Below, piece after piece: positions 62,880 to 64,000 of a stretch of DNA of 64,000 nt. Source of the DNA: Chromobacterium sp. ATCC 53434. Lineage in GTDB: Bacteria > Pseudomonadota > Gammaproteobacteria > Burkholderiales > Chromobacteriaceae. The position numbers and the translations under genes are program-made. The notes under the pieces are model-generated. The model saw only the letters and a program-made list of their open reading frames with translations, was not told the DNA's origin and searched no databases. Numbering within the stretch: the first letter of the stretch is position 1; each line of letters starts with the position of its first letter. The stretch spans positions 4,588,001 through 4,652,000 of the forward strand of contig NZ_CP025429.1 of the NCBI RefSeq assembly GCF_002848345.1. Reading direction: 5' to 3'.

Positions 62880-64000
62880 GGCCTTCTCCGTTAATATTTA
62901 GAATGCCATTTTGAGCAAGAGCTTTCGTAACAATAGCCTCAAGCACATGCAGCGCCTCGACCGATTTTTCATACCTCGGTGTAGCACTTTTTTTATCATA
63001 AGTCAACAGTTTACCATCCTTTTTCCGCCCTGTCGAGTTCGCGACAAAAAGCTCATGATAACGACGTGGTGCCACCCCTTCAAAAGCCAATAATCTTACT
63101 TTCTTTGAATCTTTTTCATTCTCAGTTAGACTATCATTATGCAATTTTGTTGCTAGGCTTTTTCGATATGGTTCAATAAAATAGACTTCAGAAATCCCTG
63201 CTGCAACGATATGACGAGCACAGGAATGGCACGGATATGTAGTGCAGTATAATTTGGCTCCAATTAATGAGCCATTACTATGATTCCCTGCATTTATAAT
63301 TGCATGCATTTCTGCATGCACAGCTCTTGAAAATTCAATCAAGCTTTTCAGGCGGGCACTATTTTGTATAGCTTTTTTTGCAGCTTCTTTCTTATCTGGC
63401 TCAATTATACAAGCGTTAATTAAATCATCAACAACCTGCGTAGCAACAATACCCTTCTCTTTCTCATTATGGCATTCACTTGCTTTATAATTCCAACAAC
63501 GCTTATCTTTATTTTTATCCTCTATATTAATATAGAGTCCGCCATTAAACTTTGGCACATCATTCCAACCAAGTGCTATTATATTGCCAGTTTTATCAGC
63601 AATAGCGGCCCCTACTTGCCTTGAAAGACATGCCGAGTTCTTTGCGGCTGAACTAGCAGCATGCATTGCTGTCTCAGCAGTAGTTGGCGTTATTAAACTT
63701 GTACCAAATAATAAATCTAAAAAACGACGAATTTTCTCCTCAATTTGAGAGGCAGAACTTTCATCAATCCTCAAAAAAAAGTCACTTAACGGAAAAACCT
63801 CAGAAACTTGTTGTCCACTACTTATTTCTTCCCCAGAATCTGTATCTATTAGCAAATGAACGTTTCGCTCTTCAATACCCCTAGATTTTAGTTCTGACAC
63901 TCTATCTTCTATCGGAGAAAAAACTCCGACAGTAAATAATATTTCTCCATATATTAATTGCAACAGCTCTAATTCTTCTGGGTTTTTTATAGAGTTAATT
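62857..64000 (-). CDS. Anti-phage dCTP/dCMP deaminase family protein, 5' end beyond window
   Basis: The C-terminal 381 residues of a large deaminase; the frame is open through the right edge, so the start and the expected N-terminal P-loop domain are off-window. The visible part opens with SIKNPEELELLQLIYGEILFTVGVFSP, typical of the linker of AvcD/DCD defence proteins. The zinc deaminase site is AVHAEMHAI (H, E) and CTTYPCHSCARHI (C-x-x-C), followed by SEVYFIEPYRKSLATKLH. Relatives deplete dCTP or dCMP during phage infection. The gene is AT-rich in a GC-rich genome, indicating transfer. Confidence 0.88.
   Translation of the reverse strand, partial: INSIKNPEELELLQLIYGEILFTVGVFSPIEDRVSELKSRGIEERNVHLLIDTDSGEEISSGQQVSEVFPLSDFFLRIDESSASQIEEKIRRFLDLLFGTSLITPTTAETAMHAASSAAKNSACLSRQVGAAIADKTGNIIALGWNDVPKFNGGLYINIEDKNKDKRCWNYKASECHNEKEKGIVATQVVDDLINACIIEPDKKEAAKKAIQNSARLKSLIEFSRAVHAEMHAIINAGNHSNGSLIGAKLYCTTYPCHSCARHIVAAGISEVYFIEPYRKSLATKLHNDSLTENEKDSKKVRLLAFEGVAPRRYHELFVANSTGRKKDGKLLTYDKKSATPRYEKSVEALHVLEAIVTKALAQNGILNINGEGHEDTIST

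Overview
The window is about 62 kb of very GC-rich, densely coding bacterial chromosome followed by about 1.5 kb of clearly AT-rich DNA at the right end. Gene content (hemC-hemD-hemX-hemY beside divergent ppc, pilT-pilU, yggS-proC-yggT, tkt/gap/pgk/fba, a one-cysteine DksA, an extracellular PHB depolymerase and a DNase II homologue) suggests a betaproteobacterium, most likely of the Chromobacteriaceae (Chromobacterium-like). That assignment is inference from gene families and order. No rRNA, tRNA, CRISPR array or transposase was recognised.

Layout. 1-2 kb: tandem secreted M28 aminopeptidases, the first cut by the window edge. 2-9.4 kb: ppc, divergent from a hemC / DUF1697 / hemD / hemX / hemY run of touching genes for tetrapyrrole synthesis. 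9.7-12.8 kb: a LysR regulator, then a drug-efflux MFS transporter with its MarR regulator and a structured promoter. 12.8-18.7 kb: MASE1-GGDEF diguanylate cyclase, 2OG-Fe(II) oxygenase, cysE, a Sel1 protein, an ETHE1/Blh-type metallo-hydrolase, cyaY and the short lipoprotein gene lptM. 18.7-23.9 kb: a hisC-like aminotransferase, two exported proteins of unknown role, a sulfite dehydrogenase with its cytochrome c (sorAB-like) and a CPBP protease. 24-30.3 kb: purE-purK and purC with a Sel1 protein and an AlkD-like glycosylase between them, then GNAT, alpha/beta-hydrolase and GST genes.

30.3-38.4 kb: a Tat-exported beta-carbonic-anhydrase-like protein, fadH with an operator-like palindrome inside its promoter, a methyltransferase, secreted DNase II and PHB depolymerase, DAHP synthase, dksA. 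38.7-49.5 kb: a small cytochrome c, yggT-proC-yggS, a sulfite-oxidase-fold periplasmic protein with a hybrid histidine kinase, pilT and pilU, and two 537-residue receiver-TPR proteins that are tandem paralogues. 49.5-61.9 kb: AIM24-like protein, moaE-moaD, a periplasmic solute-binding protein, fba, a LysE exporter, pgk, gap, tkt (the Calvin/pentose/glycolysis block; several members have their own terminators), a membrane protein, an O-methyltransferase, a GST and two small hypotheticals.

62-64 kb: after repeat-rich non-coding DNA, base composition changes sharply and a minus-strand gene for an anti-phage dCTP/dCMP-deaminase-type defence protein (AvcD/DCD family) enters from the right edge, overlapped at its 3' end by a 63-codon reading frame with a good ribosome-binding site. 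This looks like the left edge of a horizontally acquired defence island and is the best candidate for an under-described system here.
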